From Mucilaginibacter polytrichastri (lineage in GTDB: Bacteria; Bacteroidota; Bacteroidia; Sphingobacteriales; Sphingobacteriaceae), in contig NZ_MPPL01000001.1 in the NCBI RefSeq assembly GCF_001911425.1, positions 3,305,283 through 3,369,282 on the forward strand: 64,000 nucleotides of DNA, in the 5' to 3' direction. Below, in pieces: positions 26,673-34,556 of this stretch (position 1 is its first letter; every line of letters starts with the position of its first letter). The notes under the pieces are model-generated. The model had not been told where the DNA came from and ran no database searches. It was given only the letters and a program-made list of their open reading frames with translations. The translations under genes and the position numbers were made by a program.

Positions 26673-29636
26673 CTATAGTTCAAGCGCTAAGCCTGCAATA
26701 AATGACCTGGTTTTAGGATAATAATTATGATTATCAATGCCCGGGGTTACCGTACCCAGATTCATCTCAGGGTCTATACCGGAGTACCTGGTAATGGTAA
26801 ATAAATTGGTACCTGTTATATATAACCTTAATGACCTGACCGACTGGCCCGAGAGTTTAAAATTATAACCGAGCGTAGCGTTATCCAGCCTTAAATAAGA
26901 TCCGTTTTCGAGATACCTATCAGAATAAAGGCTTGCGTTGTAATCGTTATATGACTCTGATAGGGTAAGCTTCGGGATATTATGGTTACTGGCATCGCCT
27001 GGAGCATTAAGTGTAGCCAGCGTAGCATTTAATATTTTATTACCGGTTACCCCCCGTAAAAACACATTGAGATCGAAACTCCTGTATTTAAATGTATTGC
27101 TGAAACCAATTATTAATTGGGGCTGGGCATTACCCAAATAAGTTTGATCGGTAGATTTGGGCGACGTTGTAGGGTTACCATTTCTATCCTGAAATATAGA
27201 AATACCCTGTGCGTTTTTGCCCAAATAATGGAGTGTATAAAATTGCCCTACCGGGTGGCCTGCCTGTATAATTTGGGTGCTTACATTGCTTTGCCCCGTA
27301 CCAGCCGGATAACTGGTATAAATATAGCTTAGCTTATAAATACTATTAGATAGTGACACGACTTCGTTTTTATTATGTGCGATATTGAAACTGCTGGCCC
27401 AGCTTATATCTTTATTACTTACAGGCATTGCCGTTAGGGTTAGTTCAATACCTTTATTATTCATTTCACCGGCATTGGCGTAGATCATACTGCCAGGCGT
27501 GTAAGACAATGACGCAGGTTGCTGATAATTATAAATAATACCTGTTGTGGTTTTATTGTAAAGATCTAAAGCCCCGGTTATCCTGTTTTTCAGAAATCCA
27601 AAATCAATCCCGACATCCAGCTGCGCCGTTTTTTCCCATTGCAAATTAGGGTTAGGGTTTTGCACTGGCCCTATTGATTTGATGTAGCTGCCGTTGTAAT
27701 AAAATGAACCTGTAGAACTATTAAGCAGCAAAGGGGTAAGCGGGTCAAACCCTATAGTATTGCCTGCATTACCATAACCCACCCGTAATTTCAAATCGCT
27801 TAAATAGGTTTGTTTTTTAAAAAAAGTCTCTTCAATAAGCCGCCATGCTGCAGAAACAGCTGGGAAATATCCCCAGCGATGATTGGTGCCAAAGGCAGAC
27901 GAACCATCTCGCCGTAGTGAACCTTGTAGCAGGTATTTGTCTTTATAATTATAATTGAGTCGCGAATAAAAAGAGATTAAGCGCAGTGTTTCAATAGATA
28001 TATCGCCATATAAGGGCACATAACCAGGCGGCGACTGCCCCAGGCCCAGGTTGTAATAAGTGGTGGCATCTGAAGAAAAGTTGATATTCGATGATTGAAA
28101 GCCGTCTCCATTGGCATCTTGCTGCCAGGAGTATCCCAGCAAAAATTTCAAATGATTATTGCCGTTAAATTCATGATCATAGGAAAGATAGGTTTCCAGC
28201 ACCTTTTTGGTATCTTGGTAAGTTGACCGGATTGCCTCGCCATTAGTATTATAAGCCAATAATGAATAGTGATTATAATAGGTATTACTATTAGTAGTAC
28301 GGGTTTGGTAGGCTGCATCTAAATTGTACATTATACCCAATGGTAATTTTAACTCAACACCCCCATTGGCCAAAATGGTATTTATTTTGGTATCATACTG
28401 GTTATTCTTAATCAACGCTAGCGGATTGTATGTTTGTGTGCGGGTAAGGTCTTCCTTAAATGTACCGTCGGCGCTATATACGTTAAGTGTAGGCAAAAAG
28501 CGCAATACGTTATAAAACACCAGCGTATCTACATCACTTTGTTTACTAACCAAATTGGATAAAGAGAATTTAACTTTCAGGTGATTATTTAGGGCTTTTT
28601 GTTCGAGGTTTAGGCGGCCAATAAACCGTTCGAGAGATGATCCCCTAATAACGGCTTCATTTCTAAAATAGTTGACGCTACCGCTATATATGAATTTATC
28701 GGTGCCCCCCGAGAAACCAATATTGTGATTTTGTGCATTGCCGGTGCGGCTTACTTCTTTTTGCCAATTGGTATTAGCGCCGTTATCATCTGCAGGGGCG
28801 AGTGCTTTATTATTAGCCCTTAAATAATTACGCAACTCGTTAGCAGTTGACACATCAATAAAGCTGGAGATTTTTTGAATAGAGCCATAACCATTGTAAG
28901 TTATTTTAGTGTCGCCGGGTTTGCCACGCCGGGTGGTGATCATAATTACACCATTTGCACCCCTATTACCATAAATTGCTGCTGCCGAAGCATCTTTAAG
29001 TACTTCTATGCTTGCTATGTCTGCCGGGCTGATTAAATTAAGCGAAGCATCTGGCACACCATCTATCACGTAAAATGGTTGCTGCCCCAGATTTAATGTT
29101 GACGGCCCTCTTAGAATTACAGTTGGGATGCCATTAGGGTTGCCATCCTGAGTTACGCTTAACCCGGCTACCCTACCCTGTAGTAATTGTACAGGTGAGG
29201 TAATTACTCCAATATTAAAATCAACCGGCGACAGTGGAGAAATGGAACTGCTCAATTCTTTTTTAAGTGTTTTGCCGTAACCAACAATCACAACCTGGTT
29301 TAGCTCAGTTAGTACCTGTTTCATTTTAACCGAAACCGCTATTACACTACCTTGCGCTATGTTATAACCGCTAAGTATCTGGCTTTCGAAACCTATACTG
29401 GTAAAAAACAAAGCATATGGGCCACCAGGCTGTACTTTATCGAATTTGAATACCCCGTTGGTATCTGTTTGTGTATAAAACGTGTTGTTATTGCCTTGCA
29501 GCTTTATGTTGGTATTGGGAATAGATTTCCCTTGTTCATCCTTAACAATACCGGTAACAAGCGACTTAACATTTTGGGCATATAATGTACACCAGCATGG
29601 CATTAATAAAATAAAAAGCCATTTTTTAGTAAACAT
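26673..29636 (-). CDS. SusC/RagA TonB-linked outer-membrane transporter (PUL1, first pair)
   Basis: This 987-aa protein has a signal ending LYAQ, then a carboxypeptidase-like domain (LVTGIVKDEQGKSIPNTNIKLQG), a plug motif (VAGLSVTQDGNP, TVILRGPSTL, PFYVIDGVPDASL, SIEVLKDASAAAIYGNRG) and a beta-barrel. It is a paralog of the SusC at 21878-24886. No STN domain is visible, although the fecI/fecR pair is directly upstream; in classical FecIR systems the SusC N-terminal STN domain relays the signal to FecR. Operon with susD downstream (3-bp gap). Confidence 0.95.
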   Translation of the reverse strand: MFTKKWLFILLMPCWCTLYAQNVKSLVTGIVKDEQGKSIPNTNIKLQGNNNTFYTQTDTNGVFKFDKVQPGGPYALFFTSIGFESQILSGYNIAQGSVIAVSVKMKQVLTELNQVVIVGYGKTLKKELSSSISPLSPVDFNIGVITSPVQLLQGRVAGLSVTQDGNPNGIPTVILRGPSTLNLGQQPFYVIDGVPDASLNLISPADIASIEVLKDASAAAIYGNRGANGVIMITTRRGKPGDTKITYNGYGSIQKISSFIDVSTANELRNYLRANNKALAPADDNGANTNWQKEVSRTGNAQNHNIGFSGGTDKFIYSGSVNYFRNEAVIRGSSLERFIGRLNLEQKALNNHLKVKFSLSNLVSKQSDVDTLVFYNVLRFLPTLNVYSADGTFKEDLTRTQTYNPLALIKNNQYDTKINTILANGGVELKLPLGIMYNLDAAYQTRTTNSNTYYNHYSLLAYNTNGEAIRSTYQDTKKVLETYLSYDHEFNGNNHLKFLLGYSWQQDANGDGFQSSNINFSSDATTYYNLGLGQSPPGYVPLYGDISIETLRLISFYSRLNYNYKDKYLLQGSLRRDGSSAFGTNHRWGYFPAVSAAWRLIEETFFKKQTYLSDLKLRVGYGNAGNTIGFDPLTPLLLNSSTGSFYYNGSYIKSIGPVQNPNPNLQWEKTAQLDVGIDFGFLKNRITGALDLYNKTTTGIIYNYQQPASLSYTPGSMIYANAGEMNNKGIELTLTAMPVSNKDISWASSFNIAHNKNEVVSLSNSIYKLSYIYTSYPAGTGQSNVSTQIIQAGHPVGQFYTLHYLGKNAQGISIFQDRNGNPTTSPKSTDQTYLGNAQPQLIIGFSNTFKYRSFDLNVFLRGVTGNKILNATLATLNAPGDASNHNIPKLTLSESYNDYNASLYSDRYLENGSYLRLDNATLGYNFKLSGQSVRSLRLYITGTNLFTITRYSGIDPEMNLGTVTPGIDNHNYYPKTRSFIAGLALEL

Positions 29637-29726
29637 CTCTCCCTCGTTTAAATGCCCTTTTTAAGTGCATGTATATTTCGGAACATTGCAAATTGCCCAT
29701 AAAATATCACTTTATTGCAAGGCTCA

Positions 29727-30773
29727 TTATTCACCCAATATATATGTGCCATTGTGTTTACTTAAGTTAAGTTTATTAAGCATGGCCACTGTATGCAGCA
29801 CGTCATCTACCTGCTCTTTTTGTATGTTAACCGCACCTGTGAAATACCGGTTGGCCAAATTACCCTTACCCGCCTTTATTTTAACCTGATATGCTTTTTG
29901 TAAAATATCAATAACTGTTGTCAAAGGCTGATTATTAAAACTAATGATATTACCTTTTACAGCGGTATTGAGTTCAACGCTACCATTTACAGATGCAGGT
30001 GCTTCATTAATTTCAGAAACCTTTGTGCTGTAACCGGCCCGGTCTAACGCTACCATTTTGCCTGGTGTTAGGTAAACATCAGTGTTGGCGGTATTGTCTT
30101 TCTTTTTCAATTGCTTTACAACAACCTTACCTGTAAAAAGCTGTACCCGGGTTAAATTACTTTTTGCAAACGCAGTAATCCTGAAACTGGTACCAAGGGC
30201 CGTTGTAGAAAGGCCGCCTGCATAAACCGTAAAAGGCCGGGATTTGTCTTTAGCTACATTAAAAAAAGCTTCGCCTGTTAAATAAACTTCCCGCTTTTTC
30301 TGATCAAAACTATGTTGGTATACAACCATACTCACCGGCGAAAGTGAGATCTGCGAACCATCTTTCAGCGCAATATACTTTACGTGGTCCGTTTTATTAT
30401 AAACAGTATCATTAGATGATTTATTAGCTGTATTTAAGTTTAATGAGTTAATTTTCGAAACCTTATAATTGTTTAAACCAATAAATACAGCAATACCCAA
30501 TACTGCTACCAAACAAGCGGCAATACTTACTATCCTAATCAAGATTACTCGCCCGGCTTTTTGATTGATATGGCTTTCTATCACATCAAACATTTGCTGT
30601 GATACTGCCGGGTCCAATTCATTTTCTAAACTAAAGTTATTCCAGTCTTCCTCGTCCAGATAGCTTTCCAATTCATCGGGGTGGTTATGGAAATATTCAC
30701 TCACTGCCGTATGCTCTTCGGGCTTACACTCCTGCCTGAAAAACTTAGATAACAGCTCTTTGGTAACTTCCAT
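29727..30773 (-). CDS. FecR-type anti-sigma factor (PUL1)
   Basis: This 348-aa protein has a cytoplasmic N-terminus (HTAVSEYFHNHPDELESYLDEEDW) like the sigma-binding domain of FecR proteins. One membrane helix at about residues 74-98 (RVILIRIVSIAACLVAVLGIAVFIGL) is followed by the periplasmic FecR domain (RPFTVYAGGLSTTALGTSFRI, RVQLFTGKVVVK). A C-terminal DUF4974-like region (about 270-348) completes it. It holds the sigma factor from the gene upstream inactive until a signal from an outer-membrane partner arrives. The gap to fecI is about 100 bp. Confidence 0.95.
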   Translation of the reverse strand: MEVTKELLSKFFRQECKPEEHTAVSEYFHNHPDELESYLDEEDWNNFSLENELDPAVSQQMFDVIESHINQKAGRVILIRIVSIAACLVAVLGIAVFIGLNNYKVSKINSLNLNTANKSSNDTVYNKTDHVKYIALKDGSQISLSPVSMVVYQHSFDQKKREVYLTGEAFFNVAKDKSRPFTVYAGGLSTTALGTSFRITAFAKSNLTRVQLFTGKVVVKQLKKKDNTANTDVYLTPGKMVALDRAGYSTKVSEINEAPASVNGSVELNTAVKGNIISFNNQPLTTVIDILQKAYQVKIKAGKGNLANRYFTGAVNIQKEQVDDVLHTVAMLNKLNLSKHNGTYILGE

Positions 30774-30875
30774 ATCTTACTAATACGTTTAAATAATACT
30801 TTACCCCTACTGGTAATATATTACTTAACTTTTTTATTATTCAATTTTAAATTACAATGCATTACAAATTAGCGA

Positions 30876-31403
30876 TTAAAGAAGCAAAATACTTATAGCA
30901 CTCCTAATTTGCTTTATGGCCTTAGAAATATGATTTTCGACCGTTTTGGGGGATATAGATAATTGCTCAGCAATTTGTTTATACGAAAGCCCTTGCATGC
31001 GGCTAAGCTTAAAAACCTTTTTTCGCATAGTGGGCAGGGTTTCCAACTTATCGTAAATATGCTTCAGCGTATCTTTGTCGGCAACCTGATTATCCTCGTA
31101 TACCTGTTCTGTTGTATTAATTACAGTATCACTATACCTTAGTTTAACCTTATCTTTTCTTAACTGGTCTATCAAAATTGTCTTGGCAATTCTAAAGAGT
31201 TGAATATCCAAAGTAAACTCTTCCGACAGTTTTATTCGGTTTTCCCAAAGCTTAATAAAGGTAAGTTGAACAACCTCCTGGGCCAGATAAGCAGATTGTG
31301 TGCGGTTATAGATATACTGGTATAATTTAGCGTGATACTGAGCATACACAGCATTAAAACACTCCCTGCTGCTGTCTTTCAATGCTTTAATTTGCGCTGT
31401 CAT
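30876..31403 (-). CDS. FecI-type ECF sigma-70 factor (PUL1)
   Basis: The ATG at 31403 is used; an in-frame TTG at 31415 is less likely. The 175-aa protein has sigma70 region 2 (CFNAVYAQYHAKLYQYIYNRTQSAYLAQEVVQLTFIKLWENR) and region 4 (LPTMRKKVFKLSRMQGLSYKQIAEQLSISPKTVENHISKAIKQIRS), with a short linker as in ECF sigma factors. It directs transcription of the PUL1 susC genes from its cognate promoter. A long palindrome lies about 65-115 bp upstream of the start codon. Confidence 0.95.
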   Translation of the reverse strand: MTAQIKALKDSSRECFNAVYAQYHAKLYQYIYNRTQSAYLAQEVVQLTFIKLWENRIKLSEEFTLDIQLFRIAKTILIDQLRKDKVKLRYSDTVINTTEQVYEDNQVADKDTLKHIYDKLETLPTMRKKVFKLSRMQGLSYKQIAEQLSISPKTVENHISKAIKQIRSAISILLL

Positions 31404-31467
31404 AATCCGCAGCAAAGATGCTGATACCTTATGATGCTATTTATTATTACAGGTTAAATAATTGTTA

Positions 31468-31518
31468 AATCCTCTATTTGATGTTTTATATCAAATAAAG
31501 GATTTGATATAAAACATC
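31468..31518. promoter_or_regulatory. Long AT-rich palindrome with alternative stem upstream of fecI
   Basis: A perfect 17-bp inverted repeat (GATGTTTTATATCAAAT at 31480-31496, ATTTGATATAAAACATC at 31502-31518) has a 5-nt loop. A second, overlapping repeat (AATCCTCTATTTGAT at 31468-31482 and ATCAAATAAAGGATT at 31490-31504, 14 of 15 matching) cannot form at the same time as the first. It sits between fecI and the GDPD gene, both on the minus strand. It could be a protein-binding operator, a leader switch or a weak terminator. Confidence 0.7.
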
Positions 31519-31600
31519 ACGTTATTCTACAAAAAACTCAGTAAGATACATGTTGTGAAATAACATCAATCCTAAGCCTGATTGCCTATCTCAGTCCTTT

Positions 31601-32407
31601 TTACTTTAAATAATTGATCAATGCTTCCGGATGATCTGTTTGCAATCCGGCTAATCCTTTACCTATTGCTTCATCCCAAACAGCGGGCCCTTCAGAGCCG
31701 CTTTGCCCGTCTGGCCAAACGGGTATGTGATAGCTGGTTGCTAAAGCCACCAGTTTTGTATTGTACTGCTTAAAGTCGCCATCCAATATATCCGGTTGGT
31801 ACTTATTAATAAACCCAATTACGCCTATGCTGTCTTTTGCATCATCAGGCAAACTTAACATCAGAGGCATCTTTGGCGCGGCCTGCCTCCACTGGGTAAA
31901 TTGCGCTGCGCTGTTGATATAAACCAACACTTGCTTTTCCATTCCAAACTTTTTCAATAAAGGGTAAATAAGCGCCGGGTTAGCCTCTTTAAAATCAATG
32001 TAGATGTATATTTTATCTTTACACAAGCTGAGTATTTCCTCAAAGCCCGGTATCCTGTAAACTTGATTTTTCAAGCTATCACTGCCAGCAATTTTCAGCT
32101 TTTTAATTTCATCAAAAGTCAGGTTTTTTATCAGCCCTTTACCGTTGGTCATCCTGTCGACAGACTCGTTATGCAGACTAACCCATTTTCCGTCTTTTGT
32201 TGTACGCAAGTCTATCTCCACATAATCAGCACCATCTTTAATTGCCTGGGCATAAGCAGCCAATGTATTTTCGGGAAAGTATACATGGTCGCCACGGTGA
32301 GCTATTACTATAAATTTATGCCGTTGCTGCGGAACCGGATTTGGCTGGGCAATTGCCTGTAAAGAAAGGGCACCCCAAATAAGGCTGCTTAATACTGATC
32401 TAATCAT
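31601..32407 (-). CDS. Secreted glycerophosphodiester phosphodiesterase (GDPD)
   Basis: The ATG at 32407 (MIRSVLSSLIWGALSLQAIAQ) gives a clean signal peptide; the frame extends to 32491 with less plausible starts. The mature protein has the GDPD active site: VIAHRGD and ENTLAAYAQAI near the N-terminus, VEIDLRTTKDG with the catalytic Glu/Asp, then LHNESVDRMTNG and IYIDFKEANP. It hydrolyses glycerophosphodiesters to glycerol-3-phosphate and an alcohol. It acts outside the cytoplasm. It lies between the two fecI genes; the gene order suggests it could act on glycerophospho-groups released from the PUL1 substrate (inference). Confidence 0.9.
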   Translation of the reverse strand: MIRSVLSSLIWGALSLQAIAQPNPVPQQRHKFIVIAHRGDHVYFPENTLAAYAQAIKDGADYVEIDLRTTKDGKWVSLHNESVDRMTNGKGLIKNLTFDEIKKLKIAGSDSLKNQVYRIPGFEEILSLCKDKIYIYIDFKEANPALIYPLLKKFGMEKQVLVYINSAAQFTQWRQAAPKMPLMLSLPDDAKDSIGVIGFINKYQPDILDGDFKQYNTKLVALATSYHIPVWPDGQSGSEGPAVWDEAIGKGLAGLQTDHPEALINYLK

Positions 32408-32741
32408 TATTGGTAATTTATACGAAGCTAGTTGCGTAGTGTTAAATTTGTTAATTGCCTTAATTATCATTTTGTAATTACAGCTTCGCACAAAACAGTT
32501 CCACTATCATTAATAGCATTTACACCTAGCTTTTTATCATTCACAGATGCAAAGAACCGACAATCTGAAATGCCGGTGGTAACCTCGGTAAGTTAAACGC
32601 CTTTATCAAAGCCTTTAGGCGTGTTAGTGCCTTACATTAGTAAACAATTTTAAAATATTTCAAAAGTACCATTGCATATATCATATTTTTCTTAATTTAA
32701 GCTAATATTACCTGATTATTAAACTTTTGTGAATAAGTAAA

Positions 32742-33284
32742 ATGAAGACTGACTGTTTACCAGATTTCGATTCTATTTTTAACATCTATAAAAAGCGAGT
32801 TTATTTTTACGTACTAACTATAGTTAAATCTCCTTTTTCGGCGGAGGAGATAACCCAGGAAATATTTATAAAACTGTGGTTATACCGTGATAAGCTGAAT
32901 GAGATCAACAACCTCGACGGGTTTATCTTCAAAATTGTAAAAAATCATGCGCTTAACCATCTGCGCAAAGCTGCCCAGGATGACCGCATGCTGAAAGAGA
33001 TTCTGTCTTTCGCGGCGGTTGAGCAAAATAACATAGATGAGAAATTGGTTGCCGACGATTATCGCATGCTGATGGAAAAAGCCCTGCATACTTTATCATC
33101 GCAGCGCAGGCTGGTTTATGAGTTAAGCCGCCACGAAGGGTTAAATCATGAAGAAATTGCGGTTCAACTAAACTTGTCTAAGAACACTGTAAAAAATCAT
33201 ATCGTTTCTGCATTAAAACATATCAGAAGCTATCTAAGTGAAAATGGCATCTCGATCGCCATTTTATTCCTCTTTTTAAGCTAG
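32742..33284 (+). CDS. FecI-type ECF sigma-70 factor (PUL2)
   Basis: This 180-aa protein has region 2 (FDSIFNIYKKRVYFYVLTIVKSPFSAEEITQEIFIKLWLYR) and region 4 (LSSQRRLVYELSRHEGLNHEEIAVQLNLSKNTVKNHIVSALKHIRSYL). It is the sigma factor of PUL2, with the anti-sigma gene 72 bp downstream. The upstream 250 bp (32492-32741) is AT-rich and holds no recognisable -33/-7 (TTTG/TAnnTTTG) element. Confidence 0.95.
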   Translation: MKTDCLPDFDSIFNIYKKRVYFYVLTIVKSPFSAEEITQEIFIKLWLYRDKLNEINNLDGFIFKIVKNHALNHLRKAAQDDRMLKEILSFAAVEQNNIDEKLVADDYRMLMEKALHTLSSQRRLVYELSRHEGLNHEEIAVQLNLSKNTVKNHIVSALKHIRSYLSENGISIAILFLFLS

Positions 33285-33356
33285 ATTTTAAAAAAAACCA
33301 AATGTGATTAGTCCCTGATAGTCATTTCTGTGTCTTTAGTATAATTGACACCAATT

Positions 33357-34379
33357 ATGCAAGAAAAAGACAGAATAAATTATCTTTTTGAGAAATACAT
33401 AAATAATAATGCAAGCAAAGATGAAATATCTGAGCTATTTGAATCAATAAAATATTTTTCAGATCACAACAACCTCGATACTGAATTATTTTCGCTATGG
33501 AATAACCTTCAGCAGAATGAAGCTGCCCAACAACCAAACTGGGATAAGTTATATTCGAACTCAATTAATCAAAAGTCACAAAGCAAATTAAATCAGAAAT
33601 TCATTACCCCAAAACTGTGGTATTACAGCGCTGCAGCGGCAGCGATAGCAGTAATAATTACCGTCGCCTCCCTATTTCATGCTAAAACGTTTAGCAGTAG
33701 CAATTTGTCAGGCACTAACTACATTACCTACACCGTACCTTACAACCATACTAAAACTATCTTATTTGCAGATGGAAGTAAGGCTACCCTTAACGCTGGT
33801 ACAACTATTAAATATCCTAAAGTATTTACGTCAAAAACACGCGAAGTAAACCTTAACGGCGAAGCCTATTTTGAAATTCACCACATGGTTAACAAACCGT
33901 TTATTGTGCAATCTGGCCTACTAAAAACGCAGGTTTTGGGTACTTCATTTAATGTTAAGGCCTATAAAAAAGCCACCAGCATGAAAATTACCGTCGTAAC
34001 CGGTAAGGTAGCCGTGCAGGAGGCAACAGCAGGCAGGTTATTAATGCTTACCCCAAATCAGCAAGCTGTATTTAACATCGGCACAGCAGCATTTAATAAG
34101 GTATTGATTAGCGATGCCGAAAATAGCATCGCCTGGCGAAACGGTAAGTTGGTTTTTGAAGACGCCTCAATGGATGAAATTACGACCGACCTCAGTTTAA
34201 GATTTGGCGTAAAAATCACAATGGATAATCCCCAATTGAGAAAGTGCAGAATCTCTGCAGTTTTCCAGAATAAAAGCTTAACGCAAATACTGAATGTGAT
34301 TACCAGAATTACAAAATCTACCTATACAATACATAACAACATTGCCGAAATTTCTGGCAAAGGTTGCAACGATAACTAA
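33357..34379 (+). CDS. FecR-type anti-sigma factor (PUL2)
   Basis: An ATG at 33357 (MQEKDRINYLFEKYI) is preferred to the upstream in-frame TTG at 33345. The 340-aa protein has a cytoplasmic sigma-binding part, a membrane helix at about residues 91-110 (LWYYSAAAAAIAVIITVASLF), the FecR domain (HKPFIVQSGLLKTQVLGTSFNVKAY-type, TVVTGKVAVQE), and a DUF4974-like tail (MDEITTDLSLRFGVKI, ISAVFQNKSLTQILNVI). It inhibits the adjacent sigma factor. It precedes susC by 177 bp, a region holding a minus-strand terminator-like hairpin. Confidence 0.95.
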   Translation: MQEKDRINYLFEKYINNNASKDEISELFESIKYFSDHNNLDTELFSLWNNLQQNEAAQQPNWDKLYSNSINQKSQSKLNQKFITPKLWYYSAAAAAIAVIITVASLFHAKTFSSSNLSGTNYITYTVPYNHTKTILFADGSKATLNAGTTIKYPKVFTSKTREVNLNGEAYFEIHHMVNKPFIVQSGLLKTQVLGTSFNVKAYKKATSMKITVVTGKVAVQEATAGRLLMLTPNQQAVFNIGTAAFNKVLISDAENSIAWRNGKLVFEDASMDEITTDLSLRFGVKITMDNPQLRKCRISAVFQNKSLTQILNVITRITKSTYTIHNNIAEISGKGCNDN

Positions 34380-34429
34380 ATAAATTTAATAAACGCCCCA
34401 TTAGTTGCCTATGTAAAAAAGCATATAAT

Positions 34430-34543
34430 TAAAAAAGGGCTGAATGTGTTACCAGCACATTCAACCCAAAAGCCGGGTTGCAGGAAGCAACATCGACTCG
34501 AAAATCCATCCCTCACAGGAGAATTAACAATTGTATAAAAACA
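34430..34543 (-). ncRNA. Candidate cis-antisense RNA to the susC leader (PUL2)
   Basis: On the minus strand, TATATTTG (plus 34550-34557) matches the Bacteroidota -7 consensus TAnnTTTG and overlaps the susC start codon. About 85 bp further, a terminator-like hairpin (34437-34467) ends in TTTTTT (plus 34431-34436). A transcript of about 110 nt would run from near 34543 to 34431 and be antisense to the susC 5' leader. No good -33 TTTG was found at the usual distance, so the promoter call is weak. The layout mirrors the DonS antisense RNA of Bacteroides fragilis, located between an anti-sigma gene and susC. Confidence 0.45.
34431..34467 (-). terminator. Intrinsic terminator-like hairpin, minus strand
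   Basis: A 12-bp stem (34437-34448 and 34456-34467), 7-nt loop, is followed on the minus strand by T6. As minus-strand RNA, the single non-Watson-Crick position is a G-U wobble. As plus-strand RNA it is an A-C mismatch and no U-run follows. Both features favour a leftward transcript, and no minus-strand gene lies to its right for 12 kb. Confidence 0.7.
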
Positions 34544-34556
34544 ATCATTCAAATAT

